The notes under the pieces are model-generated. The model saw only the letters and a program-made list of their open reading frames with translations, ran no database searches and was not told where the DNA came from. 33,909 nt of DNA from Candidatus Rokuibacteriota bacterium (GTDB lineage Bacteria > Methylomirabilota > Methylomirabilia > Rokubacteriales > CSP1-6). How positions within the stretch are numbered: the stretch's first letter is position 1; each line of letters begins with the position of its first letter. Shown in pieces: positions 1 to 7,901 of this stretch. A program made the translations under genes and the position numbers. The DNA lies in assembly GCA_016188005.1 (NCBI GenBank), contig JACPIQ010000111.1, positions 1-33,909 on the forward strand. Reading direction: 5' to 3'.

Positions 1-428
1 ATCTCCTTCTTGTCCTTCGTCGACTTCGAGAGCTTCTTCAGCTCGCCCACGACGGCGTCGACGGCGGCGTCGATCCCGCGCTTGAGCCCCATGGGGTTGG
101 CGCCGGCCGTCACGTTCTTCAGCCCCTCGCGGAAGATGGCCTGGGCCAGCACCGTCGCCGTCGTCGTCCCGTCCCCGGCGATGTCCGAGGTCTTGGAGGC
201 CACCTCCTTGATCATCTGGGCCCCCATGTCCTCGTTGTTGTCCTTCAGCTCGATCTCCTTCGCCACGGTCACGCCGTCCTTGGTGATCGTGGGGCTGCCG
301 AACTTCTTGTCGATGACCACGTTGCGCCCCTTGGGGCCCATGGTGGCCTTGACCGCCAACGACAGGATGTTGACTCCGCGGAGCAGGGCGGCCCGCCCCT
401 CATCGCTGAACATGACCTGCTTGGGCAT
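1..428 (-). CDS. groL: Chaperonin GroEL, N-terminal part (cut by window edge)
   Basis: The visible 142 codons give the start of the 60-kDa chaperonin, which folds proteins in the cytosol as a double seven-fold ring capped by GroES. The N-terminus ([18 protein letters not shown]) and the ATP-binding segments TMGPKGRN and [11 protein letters not shown] are those of GroEL. The C-terminal two thirds lie beyond base 1. The ATG at 426-428 is preceded by a strong AGGAGG ribosome site (438-443, read on the minus strand). The gene follows groES by about 85 bp in the same direction, so the two form the usual operon, driven from the CIRCE promoter upstream of groES. The frame is intact over the visible part. 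Confidence 0.97.
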   Translation of the reverse strand, partial: MPKQVMFSDEGRAALLRGVNILSLAVKATMGPKGRNVVIDKKFGSPTITKDGVTVAKEIELKDNNEDMGAQMIKEVASKTSDIAGDGTTTATVLAQAIFREGLKNVTAGANPMGLKRGIDAAVDAVVGELKKLSKSTKDKKE

Positions 429-513
429 CCTGAATATCCTCCTGGTTCGTTCGTTCGATCGAGTGGACCGGACGTCCGGCGCCCGGTCGGGTTGGCCCTA
501 GATCGGTCCGCGG

Positions 514-801
514 CTAGCCGATGATGCCGAGCACGTCCTCTTCGCGCATGATCAGGTACTCCTCGTCCTCGACCTTCACCTCCGAGCCGGAGTACTTGCC
601 GAACAGGATGCGGTCGCCGGCCTTGACGTCGAGTGGGATCTTCTTGCCTTCGTCGTTCACCTTGCCATTCCCCACGGCGATCACCTTGCCCTCCTGGGGC
701 TTCTCCTTGGCCGTGTCGGGGATGATGATGCCGCCCTTCTTCACCTCACCCTCCTCGACGCGCTTGACAAGGATGCGGTCGTGCAACGGACGAATCTTCA
801 T
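514..801 (-). CDS. groS: Co-chaperonin GroES
   Basis: This 95-residue protein is the heptameric lid of the GroEL chamber. It begins [14 protein letters not shown] and contains [16 protein letters not shown] (the mobile loop) and the [16 protein letters not shown] strand region, all typical of Cpn10, and the length is normal. I chose the ATG at 799-801 over an in-frame TTG six bases upstream because the GGGAGGC ribosome site at 811-817 is correctly spaced only from the ATG. It is the first gene of the groES-groEL operon. A CIRCE element and a sigma70-like promoter lie 64 to 117 bases upstream, which predicts HrcA repression and heat-shock induction. Confidence 0.97.
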   Translation of the reverse strand: MKIRPLHDRILVKRVEEGEVKKGGIIIPDTAKEKPQEGKVIAVGNGKVNDEGKKIPLDVKAGDRILFGKYSGSEVKVEDEEYLIMREEDVLGIIG

Positions 802-864
802 GGTCAACTCGCCTCCCGATAGATAAGATGTTTGACTTGGTGACGACCCGACGCCACCGGGTCG

Positions 865-891
865 TTAGCACTCATCGAGTGCGACTGCTAA
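865..891 (-). promoter_or_regulatory. CIRCE operator (HrcA binding site) of groES-groEL
   Basis: The left arm TTAGCACTC (865-873), a 9-base spacer (874-882) and the right arm GACTGCTAA (883-891) match the CIRCE consensus TTAGCACTC-N9-GAGTGCTAA with a single mismatch. The element overlaps the -10 box and predicted start of the groES promoter, so a bound HrcA repressor would block transcription. The spacer contains GAGTGC, so a second shorter palindrome (GCACTC-ATC-GAGTGC) is nested inside. hrcA itself is not in the window. Confidence 0.93.
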
Positions 892-918
892 TATATGAGC
901 GGGCCCCACAGAAGTCAA
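890..918 (-). promoter_or_regulatory. Sigma70-type promoter of groES-groEL
   Basis: On the minus strand a -35 box TTGACT (913-918) and a -10 box TATATT (890-895) are separated by exactly 17 bases. Each differs from consensus at one position. The predicted start near 883 lies inside the CIRCE element and leaves an untranslated leader of about 80 bases before groES. The position, strength and operator overlap fit an HrcA-repressed housekeeping promoter. Confidence 0.8.
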
Positions 919-963
919 CGTCTAATTTAGCCTTTTCAATCAGAGAGTTATTTGGAGGAGGCC

Positions 964-1959
964 ATGGCTGACACGGCATCCAGGCCGGCAATCCTGATAT
1001 CGAGAATCCTGCCCGAGGAATCCCTGCAACGGGCGCGGACGCGGGCCGACGTGGACCTGCACACGGGGAACGGGCCGCTGCCGAAGGGGGAGCTGGCCGC
1101 CCGCCTCAGAGGGCGGGGGGGGCTCGTCTGCCTCATCACCGACACCATCGACGGGGCCCTGCTGGCAGCCTGCCCCGATCTCCGCGTCGTCTCCAACGTG
1201 GCGGTGGGCTTCAACAACATCGACCTCGCCGCGGCGACCAAGCGAGGCGTGGTGGTCACCAACACCCCGGACGTGCTGACCGAGACCACGGCCGATTTCA
1301 CCTGGACCCTGCTCATGGCCACAGCGAGACGCCTCATCGAGGCCGACCGCTACGTGCGGGAGGGCAGGTTCACCCAGTGGGAGCTCATGGTCTTCCTGGG
1401 CGGAGACGTTCACGGCAAGACGCTGGGGGTCGTCGGCTTCGGCCGGATCGGCCGGGCCGTGGCCCGGCGCGCCCTCGGCTTCAAGATGCGCGTCCTCTAT
1501 CACGACGCCACCCCCGCGGGGCGGGCGGCGGAGCAGGAGCTCCGCGCCTCGGCGACGGACCTCGGGACCCTGCTGCGGGAGTCGGATTTCGTCACCCTCC
1601 ACACCCCGCTGCTGCCCGAGACCCACCACCTGATCAACGCGCGAACCCTCGGGATGATGAAACGCACCGCCTACCTCATCAATGCCTCACGCGGCCCGGT
1701 GGTGGAGGAAGCGGCCCTCGTCGAGGCCCTCCGGGAAGGGCGGATCGCCGGGGCCGCCCTCGATGTCTACGAGCACGAGCCCAGGGTCCACTCCGATCTC
1801 CTGGGCCTGCCCAACGTCGTCCTCGCGCCCCATATCGCCAGCGCCTCACATGACACCCGGGTCCAGATGGCGAACCTCGCGGTGGAGAACTGCCTGGCCG
1901 TCCTGGAGGGCCGGAGGCCGCCGACTCCGGTGAACCCGGAGGTCCTCGAGCGCCGCTGA
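964..1959 (+). CDS. D-2-hydroxyacid dehydrogenase (glyoxylate/hydroxypyruvate reductase-like)
   Basis: This 331-residue NAD(P)H-dependent enzyme of the 2-hydroxyacid dehydrogenase family reduces short 2-oxoacids, most likely glyoxylate or hydroxypyruvate, in the cytosol. The Rossmann motif GFGRIG is at residues 158-163. The catalytic set is visible as R243 (in NASRG), E272 (in EHEP) and H290 (in LAPHIAS), as in GyaR-type glyoxylate reductases. The N-terminal substrate loop (SNVAVGFNNID, near residue 82) is also typical. The ATG at 964 is chosen over an in-frame TTG at 952 because the GGAGGAGG ribosome site (954-961) lies between them. The gene diverges from groES and ends two bases before the next gene, so the two are probably co-transcribed. 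Exact substrate cannot be read from sequence. Confidence 0.88.
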   Translation: MADTASRPAILISRILPEESLQRARTRADVDLHTGNGPLPKGELAARLRGRGGLVCLITDTIDGALLAACPDLRVVSNVAVGFNNIDLAAATKRGVVVTNTPDVLTETTADFTWTLLMATARRLIEADRYVREGRFTQWELMVFLGGDVHGKTLGVVGFGRIGRAVARRALGFKMRVLYHDATPAGRAAEQELRASATDLGTLLRESDFVTLHTPLLPETHHLINARTLGMMKRTAYLINASRGPVVEEAALVEALREGRIAGAALDVYEHEPRVHSDLLGLPNVVLAPHIASASHDTRVQMANLAVENCLAVLEGRRPPTPVNPEVLERR

Positions 1960-1961
1960 CG

Positions 1962-3098
1962 ATGAAGCTCCTCGAGCTCTCGCGGGTGACCAAGCGCTAC
2001 GCCACGGATGGGCCGCCCGCCGTCGATGGCCTCTCCCTGGCGGTCGAGCAGGGCGAGATCCTGGCGCTGCTGGGGCCCTCAGGGTGCGGAAAGACCACGA
2101 CGCTGCGGCTCATCGCGGGCTTCGAGGTCCCCGACACGGGCACCGTGACCATCCGGGGCCAGGTGGTGGCGGGTCCCGGCCGCGCGGTGCCCCCCGAGGA
2201 GCGCGGCGTCGGCGTCGTCTTCCAGGACTATGCCCTCTTCCCGCACCTCACGGTCGCGGACAACGTGGGCTTCGGGTTGCACCGCCTGGAGCGGGGCCCG
2301 CGGCGGGAGCGCGTCGCCCAGATTCTGGAGCTGGTCGGGCTTCCCGGATTCGGCGGACGTTACCCCCACGAGCTCTCGGGCGGGCAGCAGCAGCGGGTGG
2401 CGGTGGCCCGGGCGCTGGCGCCAGCCCCTGCCCTCATCCTGCTCGACGAGCCCTTCTCGAACCTGGACGCGGACCTGCGCGCGCTGATGCGGGAGGAGGT
2501 CGAGAAGATCCTGCGGAACACCGGGACGACGGCCATCTTCGTCACCCATGACCAGGAGGAGGCCTTCACCCTGGCCGACAGGGTCGGCGTCCTGCACGAG
2601 GGGAGGATCGAGCAGTTCGGTCGCCCGGAGGCCATCTATCGCCACCCTGCCTCCCGGTTCGTGGCCGAGTTCGTGGGCGCGGCCGACTTCCTGCCGGGTC
2701 TCGTGACCAGCGCCGGCGTCGTCACGGAGGTGGGCGTGTTCGGCAACGTGGGCGACCGCTCGCCGGGCGACCGCGTGGAGGTCATGGTCCGCCCGGACGA
2801 CATCACCTTCGTGCCGCATCGGGATGGCGCGGGCGTCATCATCCACCGCCACTTCCGCGGCTCGGAGTGCCTCTACTGCATCCGCCTCCCCTCCGGGCAC
2901 CGCGTGCACTCCTCCCAGCGGTCCTCCTCCATGTTCCCCGTCGGGACCCGGGTGCGGGCCGAGGCCCACCTGCTGCACGTCGTCACGTTCCCGGCCGGGG
3001 CGGGGGGCCCTCCGGCCCCGGCGCCGCCTGTTGACGGAGCCTCGGGGACCGAGCGCCAGCCTGGCGGCGGCGATCCAGGCGGTGCAGGCGGTGGGTGA
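1962..3098 (+). CDS. ABC transporter ATP-binding protein (PotA/FbpC type)
   Basis: A 378-residue ATPase subunit of an importer of the polyamine/iron/sulfate class. It shows Walker A GPSGCGKTT (38-46), Q-loop Q88, the signature LSGGQQQR (138-145), Walker B LILLDEP (158-164) and the switch histidine H196. A C-terminal TOBE-like domain follows at about residues 250-345, which is the feature that separates PotA/FbpC ATPases from the shorter amino-acid or branched-chain types. No permease or binding-protein gene of the same class is in the window, so the substrate is unknown. The last 35 or so residues are a Gly/Pro/Ala-rich tail that overlaps, on the opposite strand, the C-terminal tail of mrfB. 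The gene starts two bases after the dehydrogenase stop. Confidence 0.9.
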   Translation: MKLLELSRVTKRYATDGPPAVDGLSLAVEQGEILALLGPSGCGKTTTLRLIAGFEVPDTGTVTIRGQVVAGPGRAVPPEERGVGVVFQDYALFPHLTVADNVGFGLHRLERGPRRERVAQILELVGLPGFGGRYPHELSGGQQQRVAVARALAPAPALILLDEPFSNLDADLRALMREEVEKILRNTGTTAIFVTHDQEEAFTLADRVGVLHEGRIEQFGRPEAIYRHPASRFVAEFVGAADFLPGLVTSAGVVTEVGVFGNVGDRSPGDRVEVMVRPDDITFVPHRDGAGVIIHRHFRGSECLYCIRLPSGHRVHSSQRSSSMFPVGTRVRAEAHLLHVVTFPAGAGGPPAPAPPVDGASGTERQPGGGDPGGAGGG

Positions 3099-4263
3099 GC
3101 GCCGCAATCACCCCGTCGGCCGCGCGGGTGCTGCGGGCACGGTCAAGCGCCTCTCTGATCACCGCGTGGGCAGTGGCGAAGTCACGGCGCCGGTGCTCGT
3201 CGATCTTGGCCATCTCCTCCCAGGGTCGTGGGTCGAAGGCCCCCTGGCGATGGACGATCTCCTCCCAGAGGGCCCGCGCCTCCACGAAGCGCGCCCGCCG
3301 CCGCTCGGTCCAGGCCAGCCGGGACAGCAGCCGCTCCCGCCCGGCTCCCTCGAGCCCCAGACGCAGCGCCAGCCGGTAGCACGCCTCGCCGCGCGCGGCA
3401 TCCCGGGGCTCCCAGAGCCGGCCGAGGGCGGCCAGGTCCTCCGGCGCCAGCCCGGGATCGGGCGCGCGCCCGGCCGCGTCGGTCACCCAGCCGGTGAGTG
3501 CAGCCAGCGAGAGAATGTCGTGGCGGTTGTGCTCGAAGATCCGGGGCACGTCGCCGGGATGCCTTCGCCTCAGGTAGTCGAAGTACAGGGACGGGATCAG
3601 CGCCCCCGGCACGTCGTCCTCGCGGCTGAAGCCCAGCACGCGTTGCTCCACCGTTCCCAGCCGGCAGTCCGCGAGTCGGCCGCCCCAGAGCCGGCGGGCA
3701 GCGGGCAGGAGATCGAGGTGGACCCCCTCCCCGGGCCACCGGCGACGCCCGAGCACGAAGCGCGTTTCCAGCAGCGGCAGGTCGAAGCCGGCGCCGTTGT
3801 AGGTGACCAGGCCGTCGAAGCGCCGGAGCAGCCCGTCCACGGCGGCCAGGAGCGCCGGCTCCTCGTCGAGGTCGCGCATGAAGAACTGCCGCACCTCTAA
3901 CTCCGCGCCATCCACAAAACCTGCCCCGACCAGGAACGCATACGTCCCGGTGCCCCCCGCGAGCCCCGTCGTCTCCGTGTCCAGGTACAGGAGACGGTCG
4001 GGGCCCGGGGGGGAGACTCCGTCGCGCGCCAGCAGCGCGAGGCACTCCGGAGCGGCCCCACGGAGCGCGGTCAGCGGTTGGCCCCCGTGGACGTGGGCCA
4101 GCGGCCAGCGTCGACGCACCACCAGGACGGGCCCGCGCTCCGTCTCCTCGATGGCGCCGGCCACGGCGTCCTGGATCGACGCCGCAGGCCGGTCCGGGCG
4201 CGGCGCCCGCGTCCTGGCCTCGAGGCGCCGGATCAGGTCTCGGAGGTCCGCGGGAACGGCCAC
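2983..4263 (-). CDS. mrfB: MrfB/YprB-like DnaQ-fold exonuclease
   Basis: A 426-residue protein with an RNase H-like 3'-5' exonuclease domain (YprB family) at about residues 88-260. The acidic DEDDh set is visible: D95 and E97 in YLDTETTG, D161 in YNGAGFDLP, and H245-x3-D249. The C-terminal third looks like a helical repeat region with a variable tail. In Bacillus subtilis the homologue MrfB (YprB) acts with the helicase MrfA (YprA) in mitomycin C lesion repair. Here the gene also directly follows the MrfA homologue, 19 bases after its stop, so the same role is inferred. Start is GTG at 4261-4263 and no convincing ribosome site is seen, so translation may be coupled to mrfA. The 3' end overlaps the convergent ABC ATPase gene by 116 bases. 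Confidence 0.85.
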   Translation of the reverse strand: MAVPADLRDLIRRLEARTRAPRPDRPAASIQDAVAGAIEETERGPVLVVRRRWPLAHVHGGQPLTALRGAAPECLALLARDGVSPPGPDRLLYLDTETTGLAGGTGTYAFLVGAGFVDGAELEVRQFFMRDLDEEPALLAAVDGLLRRFDGLVTYNGAGFDLPLLETRFVLGRRRWPGEGVHLDLLPAARRLWGGRLADCRLGTVEQRVLGFSREDDVPGALIPSLYFDYLRRRHPGDVPRIFEHNRHDILSLAALTGWVTDAAGRAPDPGLAPEDLAALGRLWEPRDAARGEACYRLALRLGLEGAGRERLLSRLAWTERRRARFVEARALWEEIVHRQGAFDPRPWEEMAKIDEHRRRDFATAHAVIREALDRARSTRAADGVIAALTHRLHRLDRRRQAGARSPRLRQQAAPGPEGPPPRPGT

Positions 4264-4282
4264 GGCGGGTGGTGCGCCCGGC

Positions 4283-6625
4283 TCAGGCCGGGTTCACGAG
4301 CTCGGCCAGGAGCGCCCGGGCCGCGGACTTGGCCCGACGGCCCACCTCGTTCACGGGCCCCACACAGGAGGGACAGCCGCTCTTGCACGGGCAGGAGTCG
4401 AGCATGGTGCACCCCTGGGCCAGGATCTCGGGGAGCACCTCGAAGATGCGCTCGGCCAGCCCCGCCCCCCCGGGCTGGCTGTCGTAGAGGTAGATCGTCG
4501 GAGTGAACGCCTCCGCGCGGAGCAGCCGGGCCCGCGCCGACTCCCGTGTCGCCACCACGCCCGTCTCGGCCGGCGTGCCGTCGCCGAGCCACGCGCCCAC
4601 GTCTCTCACGTCGCAGAGGAGGAAGATCGGGGCGAGGTGGTGGAGCAGGTATGTGAGGGCGCGGAGCCCGTCCACCAGCTCCTCGCGGCTCGGCGACACC
4701 CGCGCCAGCACGGCCGGGTCGAAGGTGAGCCAGACGCCCGTGGTCTGCATCTCCTGCTGCGGCAATTCGACTTCCCCCGATCCCACGTTCTCCAGCGTGC
4801 CCATCTTGATCTTCTTGAAGCCCACCACCTTCTCGGCCACCAGCACCTCGCCCTGCTCGGCGGCGAGCCCCCGGCTGTCCCGGCGGGTGAAGCGCTGGAG
4901 GATCCACACCCCCTTGGCGCTGATGGCGTCGGTGAAGTAGTCCACGACGACCCGCTTGACATAGGCCACCTTCTCCTCGTCCTCGCGGTAGTGGAGCGCC
5001 TGCACCTCGAAGGGCTCGCTCTCCACCATGTAGGGGTAGATCATGGCGAAGGCGCTCTTCCAGTCCACCTCCGCGATGATCTGGCGCCGTCGGGTCTCCT
5101 TGGCATCCCGCGCCGTCGTGTCGATGACGAGGAAGTTGTCGGAGGTGACCGTCCGGAGGGAGATGTGGTCGGCGGGGTAGGTCTCCGACGTCCAGTGATA
5201 GCGATCGCCCGCGCGATGCAGGAGCCCCGCCTCCTCCAGCGCGGCGAGCTGGGCCGAGACCTCCCCGCCGAAGGGCTCCCCGGCCTCGAACGGCAGCTCG
5301 AAAGCGCCGCATTTCAGGTGGTTGACGAGGATGAAGGGGTTCTGGGGGTTGATGCGCGCCTGCTCGGGCGAGACCCCGAAGAGGTACTCGGGATGAGCGA
5401 CCAGGTACTGGTCCATCGGGGCGCTCGTGGCCACGAGGATGGCGACCGACTGGCCGCTGCGCCGCCCCGCGCGCCCCGCCTGCTGCCACAGGGAGGCGAT
5501 GGTGCCGGGGAATCCGGCCAGCACCGCCACGTCCAGGTGGCCGATGTCGATGCCGAGCTCCAGAGCGCTCGTGGCAACGACGCCCAGCACCTCGCCCGAC
5601 CTGAGCCCCTGCTCCACCTCGCGCCGCCTGTGCGGCAGGTAGCCGCCGCGGTAGCCCCGCACGATCCCCGAGTCGCCCGTCCTGTCCTCCACCAGCTTCT
5701 TGACGGTGGCCAGCACGACCTCGGTGGACAGGCGGCTCTGACAGAAGACGATGGTGGCGATCTTCCCCTTGAGGAAGCGCGCCGCGAGCTTGGCGGCCTC
5801 GCCCAGGTAGGGGGCGCGGATCCCCAGCTCCGGGTTCGCCACGGGCGGGTTGTAGCAGACGAAGAGCTTGTCCCCCGTCGGGGCGCCGCTCTCGCCGATC
5901 TCGGACACCGGCTCACCCGTGAGGCGCTCGGCCAGCTCGCGCGGATTCGCGATGGTGGCCGAGGCCATGATGAACTGGGGTGCCGAGCCGTAGTGGCGGC
6001 AGATGCGCTTGAGCCGGCGGAGCACGTTGGCCAGGTGGCTTCCGAAGACGCCGCGGTAGGCGTGCAGCTCGTCGATGACGATGTAGCGGAGGTTCTGGAA
6101 GAGATTCACCCACTTGGTGTGATGCGGCAGGATCCCCGAGTGAAGCATGTCCGGATTGGTGAGCACCAGGTTGGCTCGCGCCCGGACCGCCCGCCGGGCA
6201 TCCTGCGGCGTGTCGCCGTCGTAAGTGAACATCCGCATGCCAGGCAGCGTCCTGGCGAGCTCGGTCAGCTCGGCGAGCTGGTCCTGGGCCAGGGCCTTGG
6301 TGGGGAAGAGGTAGAGGACGCGCGCCTCCGGCTGCTGGACCAGGCTCTGGAGGACGGGCAGGTTGTAGCAGAGCGTCTTCCCCGACGCCGTGGGCGTCAC
6401 GACCACCAGGTGCTCGCCCTTCGCCACGCTCTCGAAGGCCCGAGCCTGGTGGGAGTAGAGCTGCGTGACGCCCCGGCCGCGGAGCGCTACCACGAGTCGA
6501 GGGTCGAGGGAAGACGGGAAGGGGGCGAAGGCGGCGGGGCGGGCGTCGAAGTGCCGGGTCGCGGCGATCAGGGGACCCGTCTCGAGCGAGGTGAGCAGCT
6601 CGTCGAGCAGATCCCGTAGCGACAT
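4283..6625 (-). CDS. mrfA: MrfA/YprA-like DEAH-box helicase with C-terminal cysteine cluster
   Basis: A 780-residue superfamily 2 helicase. Motif I is TPTASGKT (77-84), motif II reads DELH, motif III SAT, and motif VI QQAGRAGRR. The C-terminal DUF1998-type region ends in a four-cysteine cluster, C745-x-C747-x3-C751-x2-C754, as in MrfA of B. subtilis, where this metal-binding site is needed for repair of mitomycin C damage. Length matches that family. The exonuclease partner mrfB follows immediately, which supports a two-protein excision module. An AGGATG stretch precedes the ATG at 6625, and a TTGACA -35 box lies about 30 bases upstream. Other Lhr- or RecQ-like helicases lack this C-terminal cluster, so the assignment is fairly firm. 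Confidence 0.9.
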   Translation of the reverse strand: MSLRDLLDELLTSLETGPLIAATRHFDARPAAFAPFPSSLDPRLVVALRGRGVTQLYSHQARAFESVAKGEHLVVVTPTASGKTLCYNLPVLQSLVQQPEARVLYLFPTKALAQDQLAELTELARTLPGMRMFTYDGDTPQDARRAVRARANLVLTNPDMLHSGILPHHTKWVNLFQNLRYIVIDELHAYRGVFGSHLANVLRRLKRICRHYGSAPQFIMASATIANPRELAERLTGEPVSEIGESGAPTGDKLFVCYNPPVANPELGIRAPYLGEAAKLAARFLKGKIATIVFCQSRLSTEVVLATVKKLVEDRTGDSGIVRGYRGGYLPHRRREVEQGLRSGEVLGVVATSALELGIDIGHLDVAVLAGFPGTIASLWQQAGRAGRRSGQSVAILVATSAPMDQYLVAHPEYLFGVSPEQARINPQNPFILVNHLKCGAFELPFEAGEPFGGEVSAQLAALEEAGLLHRAGDRYHWTSETYPADHISLRTVTSDNFLVIDTTARDAKETRRRQIIAEVDWKSAFAMIYPYMVESEPFEVQALHYREDEEKVAYVKRVVVDYFTDAISAKGVWILQRFTRRDSRGLAAEQGEVLVAEKVVGFKKIKMGTLENVGSGEVELPQQEMQTTGVWLTFDPAVLARVSPSREELVDGLRALTYLLHHLAPIFLLCDVRDVGAWLGDGTPAETGVVATRESARARLLRAEAFTPTIYLYDSQPGGAGLAERIFEVLPEILAQGCTMLDSCPCKSGCPSCVGPVNEVGRRAKSAARALLAELVNPA

Positions 6626-6632
6626 GGCTCAT

Positions 6633-6660
6633 CCTATGTTTAGCGGTCAGGGCTTGTCAA
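6633..6660 (-). promoter_or_regulatory. Possible promoter of mrfA-mrfB
   Basis: On the minus strand a perfect -35 box TTGACA (6655-6660) is followed after 16 bases by a poor -10 box CATAGG (6633-6638). A start about seven bases downstream would fall at or just before the mrfA ATG, giving almost no leader. The -35 match is the only strong element, so this is tentative. Confidence 0.3.
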
Positions 6661-6691
6661 CTTCCGCAATGCCGGCGGCGCTTCCGATGGT

Positions 6692-7273
6692 ATGGCTGGT
6701 GCCGTGACGGAGCATCCACGCGCCCTTCGCCTCCTGGCGCCGCTCGGCTGGACCATGGTCATTGCCTGGTTCTCCGGCGTGGCAGGGAACAGCTCGGTCA
6801 CCCGGGAGCTGACGCTGCCGTGGATCGCAGCGCTGCTGCCCTGGGCGGCTCCGGAAACCCTCGAGGCCCTGCACGTGCTGGTTCGCAAGACCGGTCACGT
6901 CACCGAGTACGGGCTCCTCGCGTTCCTCTGGGCATGGGCGGTGGGCAGCTGGCGTGCCCCACTGGCGCTGTCGGTCCTCACGGCCTTCCTCGACGAGGCC
7001 CACCAGGCGACCACGCTCGAGCGGGAAGGCAGCGTCGGCGATCTCCTGCTGGACTCCACAGCGGCGGCGGCGGCGCTCTGGCTCCTCCACCAGGGCCCCG
7101 GCGCGCCCCTCGATACGCTGGCTCGCGCACTCCTGTGGATCGCGGCGGGAGGTGGGACCGCGCTCCTGCTCGTCAACCTCACGGCCGGTGCGCCGGGCGG
7201 CTGGCTCTGGCTCTCCGTGCCCGCCGCCTGGATCGCGCTGGCCCTCCTCCGGATGAGGACCAGGCGCCCGTAG
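6692..7273 (+). CDS. VanZ-like integral membrane protein
   Basis: A 193-residue hydrophobic protein with about four membrane segments. The VanZ-family signature residues are present: the RKTGHVTEYGLLAF segment after the first pair of helices, and the DEAHQ...R..S..D pattern (FLDEAHQATTLEREGSVGDLL) at the start of the next. VanZ-family proteins are small envelope proteins. The founding member contributes to teicoplanin resistance, but most genomic copies have no known role and no resistance genes lie nearby. The ATG at 6692 has only a weak ribosome site, and a GTG four codons later is an alternative. It is transcribed divergently from mrfA and converges on the TPP-enzyme operon. Confidence 0.8.
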   Translation: MAGAVTEHPRALRLLAPLGWTMVIAWFSGVAGNSSVTRELTLPWIAALLPWAAPETLEALHVLVRKTGHVTEYGLLAFLWAWAVGSWRAPLALSVLTAFLDEAHQATTLEREGSVGDLLLDSTAAAAALWLLHQGPGAPLDTLARALLWIAAGGGTALLLVNLTAGAPGGWLWLSVPAAWIALALLRMRTRRP

Positions 7274-7281
7274 TGAGCCCC

Positions 7282-7298
7282 GGGGGCGCGCGGCCCCC
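7282..7298. terminator. GC-rich hairpin between convergent genes
   Basis: GGGGGC (7282-7287) and GCCCCC (7293-7298) form a six-base stem with a five-base GCGCG loop in the 34-base gap between the VanZ-like gene and the convergent decarboxylase beta gene. There is no T-run on either side, so this is only a candidate bidirectional terminator. Confidence 0.35.
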
Positions 7299-7307
7299 TC
7301 GCCCGCG

Positions 7308-7901
7308 CTACCGGCGCGCGGCTTGCGGGGGGAGCGCGGCGAGGGCCTGGATGAAGCTGCGCGTGTGGCCGACGACGTCGCGATCGAGCGTGCCCTCGGC
7401 CCGCCCCTTCTCGGTCTTGACGGACACGACGAAGGGACCGTCCTCGCTGAACAGGCGGTCGTAGGCGCGCCCGAGCTCGTCCTCCGTTCGCACCTCGAGC
7501 GCCTTCTCCACGCCGGCGCCCCGGGCGATTCCGGCCAGGCTCGACCGGACCGCCGTGGCCGTCGGCTGCCCGCCCGTCGTCTGATGGACCTCGTTGTCCC
7601 AGATCAGCAGCGCGTAGTTCCGGGGGGCCGTCGTGGCGATGGTGCACAAGGAGCCGAGGTTCATGAGGAGCGACCCGTCGCCGTCGAGGCAGATCACGCG
7701 GACGTCGGGCCGCGCCAGCGCGATGCCGAGCCCGATGGAGGAGCACTGCCCCATGGAGCCGAAGGTGTAGCAGTTGAGCGGACGGTGGGCCCGGCGCTGC
7801 AGCTCGAGCGTCGCCTGCCCGAGGTTCGACACGACGACCTCGCTGGTCAGACGCTCGGCCAGCAGCCGGGTCGCCGTGGCCCGGTTCACGGCCCCGCTCA
7901 T
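7308..7901 (-). CDS. TPP-dependent decarboxylase, beta (TPP-binding) subunit, sulfopyruvate/phosphonopyruvate decarboxylase-like
   Basis: A 197-residue protein with the C-terminal TPP-binding half of a 2-oxoacid decarboxylase. The diphosphate/Mg motif GDGSLLMNLGSL starts at residue 74 and the metal ligand N103 lies in WDNEVHQTTGGQPT, a stretch very like ComE and phosphonopyruvate decarboxylase. These enzymes decarboxylate 3-substituted pyruvates (sulfopyruvate, phosphonopyruvate) to the aldehyde. The ATG (7899-7901) overlaps the TGA of the alpha subunit gene in an ATGA arrangement, so the two halves are translationally coupled and surely form one enzyme. It is last in the operon flavoenzyme / lyase / alpha / beta. 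No sulfolactate or coenzyme M genes are near, so the true substrate is open. Confidence 0.85.
   Translation of the reverse strand: MSGAVNRATATRLLAERLTSEVVVSNLGQATLELQRRAHRPLNCYTFGSMGQCSSIGLGIALARPDVRVICLDGDGSLLMNLGSLCTIATTAPRNYALLIWDNEVHQTTGGQPTATAVRSSLAGIARGAGVEKALEVRTEDELGRAYDRLFSEDGPFVVSVKTEKGRAEGTLDRDVVGHTRSFIQALAALPPQAARR

Noticed and set aside
2824-3900. Open frame spanning the ABC ATPase/mrfB junction on the plus strand
   Set aside because: It starts out of frame inside the ATPase gene and runs antisense to mrfB. The translation has no recognisable domain.
3803-6619. Very long open frame (938 codons) on the plus strand opposite mrfA-mrfB, and similar long frames opposite other genes (for example 9338-11905, 13097-14596, 16314-18038, 18330-20879, 28993-30819)
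   Set aside because: These lie antisense to genes with clear conserved motifs. Their translations are Arg/Gly/Pro/Ala/His-rich without domains, as expected for shadow frames in DNA of this GC content.
6692-7273. Glycopeptide resistance locus suggested by a VanZ-like protein
   Set aside because: No vanHAX, vanS/R or vanY genes are near. VanZ-family membrane proteins are common without resistance function.
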